A stretch of DNA of 30,000 nt from the NCBI GenBank assembly GCA_009746045.1, contig RPFO01001863.1, positions 1 through 30,000 of the forward strand, in the 5' to 3' direction. The notes beneath the pieces are model-generated. The model worked only from the letters and a program-made list of their open reading frames with translations, was not told where the DNA came from and made no database searches. The stretch comes from Mesostigma viride (taxonomy: Eukaryota > Streptophyta > Mesostigmatophyceae > Mesostigmatales > Mesostigmataceae). Positions within the stretch are counted from its first letter, which is position 1. Every line of letters starts with the position of its first letter. Shown here one piece after another: positions 1 through 11,200 of the stretch. The position numbers and the translations under genes are program-made.

Positions 1-300
1 GAGTCTACCACTTGTCATCATGTAAGTCATAACATGTGTCATCATGAGCTTCCAACATTTGTCAGCTCATGGACCAAACACTTGTCCAATAGGCCATAGC
101 ACCACTTGTCAATCAAATACGTGATGCTACTAGGCTGACTCAGGTTACAAGTCATCCATGTCCAAGTATAGGACTATGGCACATGAATATTGATCAGCTC
201 ATTGAGCCCAATCCATCTAGCTTATCAACGCTATCGAATTCCCAGTCCATATGAATAAATCCAACAAGAAATAAATCAGGCTGGGATACATTGTGGCCAG
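1..300. repeat. Non-coding flank with degenerate CACTTGTC repeats
   Basis: No gene is visible. The first 120 bases carry four loosely repeated motifs of the form CACTTGTC or CATTTGTC followed by AT-rich spacer (near 8, 53, 78 and 102). Such short direct repeats are common in LTR U3 regions, and copia-type polypurine tracts lie just to the right, so this may be part of an LTR running off the window edge. That reading is inference. Confidence 0.3.
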
Positions 301-414
301 GTGGATATAATATCCCTCCCCGGACAGGAGAAATTCTGCGGATGACTGTAGGTGTAAGTTGGCGATGCCATGGTAACCGGAGACGTCCGTCCTATTGTCA
401 GCAAAATTTGGTGC

Positions 415-440
415 GAGAGGTCCCCAGTTCGATTCAGGTC
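415..440 (+). other. tRNA-like B-box motif
   Basis: The sequence CCCCAGTTCGATTCAGG resembles the T-arm/B-box of tRNA genes (consensus GGTTCGANTCC). A convincing A-box and a foldable cloverleaf are not seen upstream. A decayed tRNA-derived SINE is possible; it is not annotated as a tRNA. Confidence 0.2.
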
Positions 441-538
441 GGATTCATTTGTAGATCGCGTTTTCCGCGTTTTCCGCGGCCCGGCACTGAACGCAAAGGT
501 TTTCACCTTTGCGGAGTGTCTGATCAGAATAATATCCC

Positions 539-617
539 TAACACCCCCCTTAGCCACATGGGCACAATGCAAAAGATGTCTGGTAGGTGGAATCTCAACA
601 CCCCCCTTAACCACATG
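539..617 (-). mobile_element. Two copia-type polypurine tracts / LTR start junctions
   Basis: Read on the minus strand, two near-identical stretches 58 bp apart (597-617 and 539-560) read CATGTGG(T/C)TAAGGGGGGTGTT. A purine run directly followed by TGTT is the usual junction between internal region and 3' LTR in Ty1/copia elements. The sequences after the two TGTT differ (TGTTGAGATTCC and TGTTAGGGATATT), and neither matches the start of the LTR at 3918, so these are remnants of one or two other elements. No LTR end is found inside the window. Confidence 0.4.
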
Positions 618-620
618 CTC

Positions 621-1623
621 GTAGCATGCCGTCCAGTTGCTAGCATGGTGCAACTGAAAATGAAGATGCCGTCCTCGTGAAACGCTTGAAGCTCCAACAT
701 GCGGTCGTGAGCCGCACTACCGCCACTGATCCCCCCCGGCAACGCGAATGAGTGTCCTACCATAGCAGCAACGCACTAGCTGCCCATCCTGGATGGCTGA
801 TACCCAACCCTTAGTTGGAAAAAGTGCTCTAGATGCTACATTCCCCCCTCACTCAAAGCGGCTGCCCATGGACACAATAGGGCCACACAGTCCCACAAAT
901 ATAATACGGCAACACATGCCAACAAAGAAAGTCCCTATGAGCTAACCCAAACGGTATAGAGGTAGGGTAACGGCAACAACACGTGCTGTACACACACGGA
1001 GCAACATAACGTACGCCATCTCACAAAATAAATGACACCAACATCACGTTTTACGCCAATATAAACGGGGTGAGCAAACAAACATATTGGCAACAAATGC
1101 CACACAAACAAGGTACAATACAACCTTCAACACAAAACACAGTGGCCATAACAGATAAACGCGCTTCATAGCAAAGAAAACAGGACGTGCAAACATTACC
1201 GCCACAAAGGCGAACACAGGTAACGATTACTTCGTCACGATTCACAAATCAATGCCCGAGAGTAAACATTACGTCCGACATTACAGGCTATGCCGAAATG
1301 CACAGCCGAATTCGACACAAAGGACGTAAGCATTTGCATACAAGCAATGCTCTCAGCACAAAACAAAATAACACACGCGTCACAGGCACTTTACTTACGA
1401 AAACAAGTCGTAGACGACGATACAACGGCGCTTCACTACGCCGCAGACCAGTGCCACAAATAGCGTGCAAAAACTCTGGAGATACACTCCAGGTACGTAG
1501 AAAACGTCTCGTGGGAACAATACCAAAATGCGTGGGCCATCGCCACTGAACGCATGGCAAAATAAACACATAATTGCTGGAAGAACACAAAGAAAGAACC
1601 AGAAAACGCAGGCTTACGGCGCC
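621..1623. other. No recognisable gene
   Basis: About 1 kb without a coding region I can support. Reading frames here are short, cysteine/arginine-rich and unlike known proteins. It lies downstream of the truncated copia reading frame, where integrase and reverse transcriptase would be expected; neither motif is present. It is probably decayed element sequence or unrelated intergenic DNA. Confidence 0.4.
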
Positions 1624-3354
1624 TCACAATTTCCAGCAAACACGACACAAAAGTCGACATACAAGTTCATTTCCCACAGACAAAACATTAGGGCAACCTT
1701 GAGGAGTGGGGTCTGTGCATCCTGGGCGACAATTTCCAAGGGTCGTTGCAGCTAGCGCAATTGCAAATGCCATGGCCTGGCCGAACACCGTCAACTGACC
1801 GACGTGATGCCTTGGCAGCATTTTGCAGTCGACTTGACCGTTGGTGCTTGACAACACTTTGGCTGACAGGTCGCTGTCCACGTCGTTGTCGGCTCGCTCG
1901 AGGCCTCGCGCGCCAGCACCGGACTTGGCAGTCCAGGACTTAGAAAAATTTGGCAGCTTGGTCGATTTCGCCCTCGCGTCACGAATTTGTTCCCCCTCAG
2001 TTAGGCTGGCAGCGTTCGAGCGCCGCGCCTTTGGTCTGGTCGCCGGACTTTGGTTACTAGCACCAGTATCACCTGGTATGCTGGCGGCGACAACGCGCTC
2101 CGCCTGCACTGGGCTGTTCTGGACCGCAGTTTCTGGAAGTACTTCAGCGTCTGACACGGACTTCTCCATTGCGCTGGAAACTTCTCGAATTGGCGTGAAC
2201 TTCCACTGGGCCGGCGCAGAGTATAAAAAGCCACGCAGTGTGCGAGTAATGCCCAGTAGGCCGCCCCCGATCCCGCATACACGGGCAAGCATGGCCAGTA
2301 TGACCGTTAGGCCCACGGCCAGCCACTCCGCCGCGTGTCCCGAGGCACGTGAGATGCTGCGCTCGCTGCTCGCCATTTTCTGCCCTTGACAGGCAGCGTC
2401 GTTCTTGAAGCTCGTCGCCGACGATTTCAGCTCTGGGATGGCGTCCATCGCTGCGTCCGCACCGCGCGCGGGCAAAAAGTAGGTGTTGTTCCTCGTCACG
2501 ATGCTGCAGGGCCTGCTGTTCAGCACAGCAACCCGCCTGACGAGGTCGACCTTGTGGCCATCCTTGACGAGCTGGCCGACTGATAGAAGTCGGGTGCTCA
2601 GCCTGGGAACGAGCAGCGCGTTTTGGAGGTGCACGTCCGCGTCCTGACCCGGCAGCTTCAGTTTGACAGTCCCGATGGCTGTCGCCTTCAGTTGGCCGCC
2701 TGAGCCGGCGATTTCCCTGTCATGAGGGTGCAGGCACACGAAGTCCGACGGGCATGGCGTCATGTGACAGCTCGCTGCGGAATCCAGCACCCAGCTGGTC
2801 GGTGCTTTCTTTTCATACTGCGTGAGTGCAGCAGCATCCGACGGCGATGGCGACTCGGCGATGGTGGCGAAGACGAAGCCGGACCGCTCCGCAGCCTCCT
2901 CGGTGATACGCGCCTCGCTGGCACCTGGTGAGTGCTCCTTTCTCGCTTGGTTCCGTCGCGTTGCCTTGTTCTTGCGTTCTTGCTTCAGCTCCGGATGCTT
3001 CTCCCAGCACTGGGTGTCCACGTGCCCGGCCTTCTTGCAGTAATTGCACCGCCTCTTTCCTCCACTTTTCTTCGTAGTAGTGTGGAAAACCTGGCCGTTA
3101 GGGGAGCCCTCCTTCTTTGCTTGAGCAGAACGCCTTCCGTGCAGTAGCTCCTCCGCCTCCAGCAGCGCAGTCTTGACCTCCTTTAGCGAATCCTCCTCTC
3201 CAGTTAGGACCTTGACCAGGTCACAATAGGCCGATGCTAAGGCCTTCAACACAGCCTTGATTTCTTCCCATTTCCTCAGAGACCGCCCATCAAACGTTGT
3301 GATGGACTTGCTTGTTGCCCGGAATTGCTTGTAGCACGCTTCCTTGGTAGCCAT
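1624..3354 (-). CDS. Truncated Ty1/copia gag-protease polyprotein
   Basis: A 576-residue reading frame from the ATG at 3354. An upstream in-frame non-ATG extension is ignored. Residues 18-75 resemble copia gag: the start ITTFDGRSLRKWEEIK appears joined to a late-gag segment ending ELLHGRRS, so the middle of gag seems deleted in frame. A zinc knuckle follows (C103-x2-C106-x4-H111-x4-C116). The aspartic protease is seen as WVLDSAASCHMT (D191), where the usual D-S-G is D-S-A. After the protease-associated stretch NALLVPRLSTRLLSVGQL the expected pre-integrase, integrase, reverse transcriptase and RNase H are absent. Instead there are about 270 residues with two hydrophobic segments (AEWLAVGLTVILAMLARVCG and FGQAMAFAIALAATTLG) separated by a low-complexity polar region of unknown origin. 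The element is non-autonomous at best; the protease substitution may inactivate it. Confidence 0.8.
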   Translation of the reverse strand: MATKEACYKQFRATSKSITTFDGRSLRKWEEIKAVLKALASAYCDLVKVLTGEEDSLKEVKTALLEAEELLHGRRSAQAKKEGSPNGQVFHTTTKKSGGKRRCNYCKKAGHVDTQCWEKHPELKQERKNKATRRNQARKEHSPGASEARITEEAAERSGFVFATIAESPSPSDAAALTQYEKKAPTSWVLDSAASCHMTPCPSDFVCLHPHDREIAGSGGQLKATAIGTVKLKLPGQDADVHLQNALLVPRLSTRLLSVGQLVKDGHKVDLVRRVAVLNSRPCSIVTRNNTYFLPARGADAAMDAIPELKSSATSFKNDAACQGQKMASSERSISRASGHAAEWLAVGLTVILAMLARVCGIGGGLLGITRTLRGFLYSAPAQWKFTPIREVSSAMEKSVSDAEVLPETAVQNSPVQAERVVAASIPGDTGASNQSPATRPKARRSNAASLTEGEQIRDARAKSTKLPNFSKSWTAKSGAGARGLERADNDVDSDLSAKVLSSTNGQVDCKMLPRHHVGQLTVFGQAMAFAIALAATTLGNCRPGCTDPTPQGCPNVLSVGNELVCRLLCRVCWKL

Positions 3355-3425
3355 GGTGTCTTCAGTCGCCAATGGAACTGGATGTCTCTGGGTTCACAGT
3401 GGTCTTCTTGTTCCTCAGTAACAAA

Positions 3426-3437
3426 CCTCCGATACCA
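3426..3437 (-). other. Copia primer-binding site
   Basis: Minus-strand TGGTATCGGAGG lies immediately inside the LTR end. It matches the typical plant copia site TGGTATCAGAGC (complement of initiator tRNA-Met) at 10 of 12 positions. It fixes the element's orientation and the LTR boundary. Confidence 0.7.
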
Positions 3438-3918
3438 TGTTTGGAATTGGGAGAGGAGACTAATGGGTTTTACACAATGCCTTGTGCTTGGCCTTGCTAC
3501 CCACACACCTTGCAGGTGCTGAAAGAAAGAGAGGTTGAAGACAATTTACGTGGAAGAATAAATGGCTTTATTAGAATATAATAGTTGGAGAAGAGCTTGA
3601 ATGGAGGTCGAATGGAGGTTCCTGCCCTTAGGGGGCAGTTTCCTTTTATACCTTTTAGGCTAGGAAGGATGACATCAGCAATGACATCATCACAGAAGCT
3701 TGTAGAAACATCCTAGCATATTCCTAGCATATTCCCAGCATATTCTCAGTATATTCCAGGAATATTCCTGGCATATTCTTAGAACATTCCTAGAACATTC
3801 TAGACATGATCCAATGAGCTGGCATAATAGCTAGATGCCAAGTGTCTACGTAATAATGTGCCACATAACATAATTAATAAAGTGACACATCTCTGGGGGG
3901 GCCCACAATCAATCTACA
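3438..3918 (-). mobile_element. Copia 5' LTR
   Basis: A 481-bp LTR inferred from structure. On the minus strand it starts TGTAGATTG, has a TATA box (GGTATAAAAGG at 3652-3642), a polyadenylation signal AATAAA (3572-3567) about 75 bp further on, and ends CCAAACA directly before the primer-binding site. The inner edge is well supported; the outer edge rests only on the TG dinucleotide and could be off. No second copy exists in the window, so a pairwise LTR check is not possible here. Confidence 0.6.
3711..3805. repeat. Short tandem repeats in LTR U3
   Basis: About eight degenerate 10-11 bp units of the form ATTCCTAGCAT or ATTCCTAGAAC. Enhancer-like subrepeats are common in the U3 of copia LTRs. 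They lie upstream of the TATA box in the element's orientation. Confidence 0.55.
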
Positions 3919-4395
3919 ATACCCATGCCAAATTTTATTACTTGAGGAGACGCCATTTCAACAAATACATGACAATTGATGCTCATTGTGAATGCGTTTC
4001 CACATGAAATCATTACCATTTCATGCAATTTGGTCACTGGTGCGCTTTCCGCGTGCACTTTTCATTACTAGATTGCTTAAATTTATTAAAATTTATTAAC
4101 ATTTATTAAAATTTATTCAAGTCGGGGTAAAATTGGCTGTTTTTGTCATAGTGTCATGCACTCGGAGGGTAAGCAAGTGAGACAAGTTGTAGATTATTTA
4201 CAATTGCACAACCCTCTCCACGACCCCGCTAGTTCTATTTATAGAACGAATTATAATTATTGCCAAAATTGTGCACAAGCCTGTGCACAACCCAACCAGT
4301 AATTCCCACTTGAACTTTGAATATTCAAGTGAATGCTCTGGAGACAGATGTACAGATCGATCTTTACAAATGTACACGAGTTCAGATCAAGCTAT
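3919..4395 (-). terminator. AT-rich 3' flank of the large gene with AATAAA cluster
   Basis: No gene is seen. On the minus strand, four AATAAA hexamers occur at about 4120-4079 in a TTTATTAA-rich stretch, 280-320 bp past the stop codon of the large split gene. They are plausible polyadenylation signals for it. Confidence 0.45.
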
Positions 4396-5212
4396 CTAAC
4401 TACCTACTAACAGGCGTTTCTTTACACCCCGTCCGCTGGGCTTCTTTACACCCCCCTCCCGCACATCTGCGCCAGCCTTCCCTTGAGGTTTTCGTTTGCC
4501 CTGCCCTGCGGCTTGGTCTCCCCCCTTCTCTTGGAGTCGTGGGGAAGATCTGGTCGCTGGGGAAGATCTGGTCGCCAGGTACCCCTTGTCCATCCACCAC
4601 TCCAAATACGTTCCCTCAGGTGGCTTGAAACAGTTCCGCATCTCGTCTTGTTGTACCTTGAAAATTGCCGCGGGCATCGTCCCCTGCTCCCCATTAATCC
4701 AGATTCCCTTTTCGTCACACCCTTCTGCCCAAAATTTAACGTACCACACGCCCGTTTTATCCACCTTTCGAACGACTCCATGCACCAGGAACGTGTCGAC
4801 GTGGAAATCAGGCATGTGTGCCAGCTTCATTGGGTCTGCATTGAGTTTAGCCACCGAATCAGCAGCCCACGTGGGCTTCCACAACGTATCAAGGCGCTGG
4901 GATTGGTTCTTCCGATACTGGCAAAATTCACCGCCGTGCTTGCACAATACCGAAACCGGACATCCAACAGGCGAGCGGGGCACGACCCGTTTCCCCCCCC
5001 CCCACCTTCCAGATTCTCCATCCACGGCTGCCAACTTGGTGGTGGCACTTTCTTGTCTAGTGGCTTGGGCTGGGTTGCGGTAACTGTGACACGTCTTTGT
5101 GGCGCTTCCTCCTCAGGTTCCGATTCTTCCGATTCTTCCGAATCTTCCTCAAACCCTTTGGGTGGGCCGCCATGCGCGTCATCCTTTGGCGGCTCCTCTT
5201 CAGACTCGTCAC
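4396..5212 (-). CDS. Last exon of the large split gene
   Basis: It starts after the acceptor TTGTCCCACCCACAG and ends at TAG (4398-4396). It encodes an acidic linker ([13 protein letters not shown]), then a frame break at the 11-G run 4993-5003, which 12 G would repair. A globular region of about 150 residues follows, containing [20 protein letters not shown] and [19 protein letters not shown], and then a Lys/Gly-rich tail ending [10 protein letters not shown]. The VxxGxVxxV...WYVKF pattern recalls small SH3-like or Tudor-like barrels, but this is only a resemblance. Confidence 0.7.
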
Positions 5213-8200
5213 CTGTGGGTGGGACAAGCAATGACGAGCGGCGCAATTAGTTATCATTACAATCGCAAATCAAACTTGGGAATATGCAAACATCATAATT
5301 TAACCGACCATATTCACTCAGATTAACTTACCCTTTGACAGATGACTAGCCGTTGCTCTTGATCGAACGTGCCCGCCAGGCGAAAGGAGCTTTTTGCAGT
5401 AGTCGACGGCACGCCCCAACATCCCCCCCCAGACGCCCCCGAATTCCCCTTCGAGCCTCCCTCCCCTCCCCCCCCTCCTTCCCCCCTTCCCCCGATGCGC
5501 CGGTCGACCCGCCCCCCTCTCCGCCCTTCTCTCCGCCCCCCTCTCCGCCCTTTGACCCGCCCCCCTCTCCGCCCTTCGACCCGCCCCCTCTCCGTCCTTC
5601 GACCCCCCCCCTCTCCGCCCTTCGACCCCCCCCCTCTCCGCCCTTCGACCCGCCCCCCTCTCCGTCCTTCGACCCCCCCCCTCTCCGCCCTTCGACCCGC
5701 CCCCCTCTCCGCCCTTTGACCCGCCCCCCTCTCCGTCCTTCGACCCCCCCCCTCTCCGCCCTTCGACCCGCCCCCCTCTCCGCCCTTCGAACCCCCCCCT
5801 CTCCGTCCTTCGACCCGCCCCCCTTATCACCACCCTCATTCCCGCCCCCTCATCATCGCCGGCACCATCATCACCAACCTCCTCCCCATCATCACCCCCA
5901 TGTGACCCGACATCCTCATCATCCCCCATTGAGACGTCTTCGGCCGAGGGGGTCTCCGAGGCGGCGCGCTTCCGGCGTTTCTTTTTGGTGCCAGCGCCTG
6001 CCGTCTCCAGCGGACGCTTCTGGGCTGCACCCGCAATTTCCTTGCCCGAACGGCCGTTGGGATTGGAAATATCCTCCCCCTCAGGCCGCTTCCCAAGTAC
6101 CTTCAGAAGGACCTTAAACCCATCCACCTGCTCCTTTGACCCAATGAAGATCACGGGTGGGTTGAAGAATCCCGTGAAATCGCCTAGGTACGACGACCAG
6201 GCGTCCTTCACACCATTGAAATCTCCACAATCCTTCGCCGCCTTCCAGTCCCTTTTCTCCACCCACGCACCCGTTCGACCCTTCAACAATTCCTCATCAT
6301 TCCACAGCTTCGCGTGGTGTTCCAAATTCAGCAGCCATATCCCATTCTTGATATCCGGCTGGTTCACCCCCCCTTCCTCTTCACAACAAATTCGAACCCC
6401 TCCATTGCATTAAGTACCACTTGAGCCAACCGTGTCGGCCCATCGCTTTTCTCCCACGCGAAAGTCTTCATCATGAACTCACAGGTCGTTTCCCCGTCAG
6501 ACCCGTAAATTTTCTTAGAAATCCACGGGCCCTGCTGCTCGATTTCGGATGCCAGCTCCTCCGACCCAAACTTCCGCGGGGGTTCCCGCTTCTCCCCCAC
6601 CTTTTTTTGGCGACCCGACTGGACGTCCTCTGCCTCGGCATGTTCGGCTTGGCCTTCCTCCGGCACAGCCCCCGTCACCACCACAGCCCCCGCCACAGGC
6701 TGTACGGGTTGGGGCACCACAGCCTGTTCGGTTGGGGGTTCGGGCGCAATCAGGACCCACCATTTCGTTTCCTCCTTGTGGGTCGTCCCAAAATCCGTCC
6801 TCTCCAGCAGTGCAAGTGGGAAGGTGGAATCGTCCCTCCCCGTTGGCCTGATAACCGCCCTTAGTCTCTTGGCAGCTACAGCGACCGTATCGGCCACCCT
6901 CTGAAGGGCGCTGTCGGATTCCGAAGGCTGCATCGGCAACCAGCCGAGGTCGCGTGGTTCGGGGTATTTCCCCAAATCGCGGTTGTAGATCATGAAAAGC
7001 TGGACCATCACCTCGCAGAAGATCTTGGCCATGTATGTCAGGTCATACAAGCACTGAGGAGGAACGTGTTTGGCCTTCACGGTTGCCATGATAGACGGCC
7101 AGAATCGAAAGCGGGCTAGACTCCTCCACCCTTCCTGTTTGATCCCCCCCCCTTCCTCATCACCCTTCCCTCCCCGTCCAGCTTGTCCGCTGCCACGATG
7201 TCCAGAAACTCTGCAAGCTCCTTGGCCAGCTTGTCCTCAATCGGCATTCCACATCTACTGTCGTCGTTCGGAGCGACCGTTTCATCCTTCACAGCCGAGA
7301 TGAAGTCGTAGACTTGGGTTTTCTCCGATTCGGACAAACCACCCTCGTTCAATCGCCCTCCAACCCGCTCCTCACCACCCTCCTCCCCCTCCCCGTCCTT
7401 CCTTGCCTTCTCAGTGCTGCTTGAAACCCCATGAATCAAATTCCATATTTCTTTCTGGTCCTGAAGGGGCACCTCCGGCTTATCCCAGGATTCCTCCATG
7501 TGCGTCTTGAAATAGTTGTGCACTTCCAGCAGCGCCGTCCCCCTCGACTTTTTGGAAACGGCCTCGTCTTCTGCATTCAGCCCCCCTCCGATCAGGGCAA
7601 CCCTCCGATGCGCCTCTCTCCCCTGCATGCATGAAATGTGAATCACAGTGTTTGAGACAAAAAACGGTCATACAACACACGACCTGACATTTTGCCCTTA
7701 CACTTTGGAAGATCGGCCGTTCCCGAACAAAAATCACACCCTAATTTCCAGGTTCCAACGGCCGTTGGCGCAAGAAAAATCACACCTAATTTCCAGGTTC
7801 CAACGGCCGTTGGCGCAAGAAAAATCACACCCTAATTTCCAGGTTCCAACGGCCGTTGGCGAAGAAAAAACACACTAATTTCCAGGTTCCAACGGCCGTT
7901 GGCGCAAGAAAAATCACACCCTAATTTCCAGGTTCCAACGGCCGTTGGCGAAAGAAAAATCACACCATAATTTCCAGGTTCCAACGGCCGTTGGCGCAAG
8001 AAAAATCACACCCTAATTTCCAGGTTCCAACGGCCGTTGGCGAAAGAAAAATCACACCATAATTTCCAGGTTCCAACGGCCGTTGGCGCAAGAAAAATCA
8101 CACCCTAATTTCCAGGTTCCAACGGCCGTTGGCGCAAGAAAAATCACACACTAATTTCCAGGTTCCAACGGCCGTTTGCGAAAGAAAAATCACACACTAA

Positions 8201-11200
8201 TTTCCAGTTTCCAACGGCCGTTGGCGAACAAAAATAACATCTAGTGCCTAAAACGTTCCCACACCCCATCCGTTACATCCGTGTATATTTACCTTTTGCG
8301 TCCGCATGTCCTTCATGGGCGGGATCAGTGCTTCCCCCTCCACCTCCCAGCCCTTGAGCACGTCCAGATTGGTGTACTTGAACTTCTCCGCGTCCCTCAC
8401 CAACCCCCTCCACAAATCAAACGCCTCGTCGGTTGTCTCCACGAACTTGCCCTTTTGTGTACCCGCAATCTCGCCAGCTATCGCAGTACTCACTTGCTCG
8501 TCAGAGCCCTCGAAAATCACGGACTTCAACATCTGCGTGTAGTGGTTGCCGTCCAGCACGGCAAACTGCACAAACACGCAAGGCGTCTGGTCTGGAAATT
8601 TACCCTTAAGGCCGGCATGGTCCGAGATGTTCAAGCTCCCCAGCGCGGATGTCGTCAGGTCAACTACTGCCTGACGCTCAGATTCATTTGACCACTCGGA
8701 CGGATCCAACTCCATCGTGATCAACTCGTCTGAGCAAGCGGCCGCCATGTCCTTCAGGGAGTCCGTCCGGAGAATGGACATGGCTTCCTCGGCCGTTGGC
8801 GAACGATAGTATCCGAACCTCTGCACGGCACGGTCACTGTCGTCCCCCGTCAGTATTTTAATGTGGTAAGGAACCATTTCACTCCTCTGCACCCATAAAT
8901 TGTAGAGACCTGGATCACGGTCTGCCAGCACCTGCCACGCAAACCGGAAGATCGGCACGGCACATTTTGCTTTTGTCAGACTTGTGCCGGCCCCCACGAA
9001 CCACGGCGCGAGCCCCCTACAATTCCGCACCGTCACCGTCCGATGCCGCATGAGTTCCGGGAGTTGGCACAAGTTCTCCGTGGGGGCCCGTACTTGAGTC
9101 GCAATCGCGGACCCCCCCACGATGTCGACATCGTCTGGAACTAGGCGTATCTTCTGCCGCAGATGAAACGCCGCCTGTATGGTGTCAGTTAGATTCTTGT
9201 CGTGCACTTGAGAGGACGGCGCTGGCTCCCAGGAGTCCAAAATGCTGGGCTTCGCATTTCCAGCACGTGTCGTCAGCAGCCCCTTCCTCTCAAAGGTCTT
9301 CACAATAACCGACCATAAGTCGGTGCCCGGTGCTCGTTGGCGCCAGTCCTCAAAAAATGTTGTGAGATGCCTTTCCGAACAGTTATGTTCAATCTTGTAA
9401 GCCCACTTCCTCGCTCTTCCTCCGTTCTCTGCCTTGACGGACGCCCCTGATCACATGCAAAAAACATACAGATAGCCGGAAGGTCAGTACTATGTTCCAA
9501 CGGCCGTCGCCGGAAAAATAACACCCTAATTTCCAGGTTTCAACGGCCGTTGGCGCATGAAAATCACACCCTAATTTACAGGTTCCAACGGCCGTTGGCG
9601 CATGAAAATCACACCCTAATTTCCAGGTTCCAACGGCCGTTGGCGCGAGAAAAATCACACCCTATTTTCCAGGTTCCAACGGCCGTTGGCGCAAGAAAAA
9701 TCACACCCTAATTTCCAGGTTCCAACGGCCGTTGGCGCGAGAAAAATGACACCTCATTTCCAGGTTCCAACGGCCGTTGGCGACAGAAAAATAACACCCT
9801 AATTTCCAGGTTCCAACGGCCGTTGGCGCATGAAAATCACACCCTAATTTCCAGGTTCCAACGGCCGTTGGCGCATGAAAATCACACCCTAATTTACAGG
9901 TTCCAACGGCCGTTGGCGCATGAAAATCACACCCTAATTTACAGGTTCCAACGGCCGTTGGCGCATGAAAATCACACCCTAATTTCAAGGTTCCGACGGC
10001 CGTTGGGCAAAAAAAAATAACACCCTAATTTCCAAATTGCAACGGCCGTTGGCGCAAGAAAATCAAGCAAGAAAAGGACAAGGACAAGGACGAGGACAAG
10101 GACAAGGACAAGGACAAGGACAAGACAAGGACAAACAAGGAGGAAAGGACAAGGAAAGGAGAAGGACAAGGACAAGGACAAGGACAAGGACAAGGACAAG
10201 GACAAGGACAAGGACAAGGACAAGGACAAGGACAAGGACAAGGACAAGGACAAGGACAAGGGCTGGACAAGGACAAGGACAAGGACAAGGACAAGGACAA
10301 GGTGCTGGCACAAGGACAAGGACAAGGACAAGGACAAGGACAAGGGCTGGCACAAGGACAAGGACAAGGACAAGGACAAGGACAAGGACAAGGACAAGGA
10401 CAAGGACAAGGACAAGGACAAGGACAAGGACAAGGACAAGGACAAGGACAAGGACAAGGACAAGGCTGGACAAGGACAAGGACAAGGACAAGGACAAGGA
10501 CAAGGCTGGACAAGGACAAGGACAAGGACAAGGACAAGGACAAGGACAAGGACAAGGAAAGGACAAGGACAAGGTGCTGGCACAAGGACAAGGACAAGGA
10601 CAAGGACAAGGACAAGGACAAGGACAAGGACAAGGACAAGGACAAGGACAAGGACAAGGACAAGGACAAGGACAAGGACAAGGACAAGGACAAGGACAAG
10701 GACAAGGACAAGGACAAGGACAAGGACAAGGACAAGGCACAAGGACAAGGACAAGGACAAGGACAAGGACAAGGACAAGGACAAGGACAAGGACAAGGAC
10801 AAGGACAAGGACAAGGACAAGGACAAGGACAAGGACAAGGACAAGGACAAGGACAAGGACAAGGACAAGGACAAGGACAAGGACAAGGACAAGGACAAGG
10901 ACAAGGACAAGGACAAGGACAAGGAGGACAAGGACAAGGACAAGGACAAGGCTGGACAAGGACAAGGACAAGGACAAGGACAAGGACAAGGACAAGGACA
11001 AGGACAAGGACAAGGACAAGGACAAGGACAAGGACAAGGACAAGGACAAGGACAAGGACAAGGACAAGGACAAGGACAAGGACAAGGACAAGGACAAGGA
11101 CAAGGACAAGGACAAGGACAAGGACAAGGACAAGGACAAGGACAAGGACAAGGACAAGGACAAGGACAAGGACAAGGACAAGGACAAGGACAAGGACAAG

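Noticed and set aside
276-680. Overlapping 125- and 129-codon frames at the left edge
   Set aside because: They overlap on opposite strands, cross the purine-tract repeats and have no recognisable composition or motif.
843-852. Polypurine tract for the copia element (GTGAGGGGGG then TGTAG)
   Set aside because: The five bases after it match the LTR start TGTAG, but the next bases do not, so a 3' LTR here is not supported.
5353-6117. Plus-strand proline-rich protein
   Set aside because: It mirrors the C-rich strand of the RG-repeat exon. The minus frame is supported by flanking exons and splice phases.
7755-8224. CRISPR-like array of palindromic repeats
   Set aside because: The sequence between palindromes is nearly identical from unit to unit, so there are no unique spacers. 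The setting is a eukaryotic intron and no cas-type gene is present.
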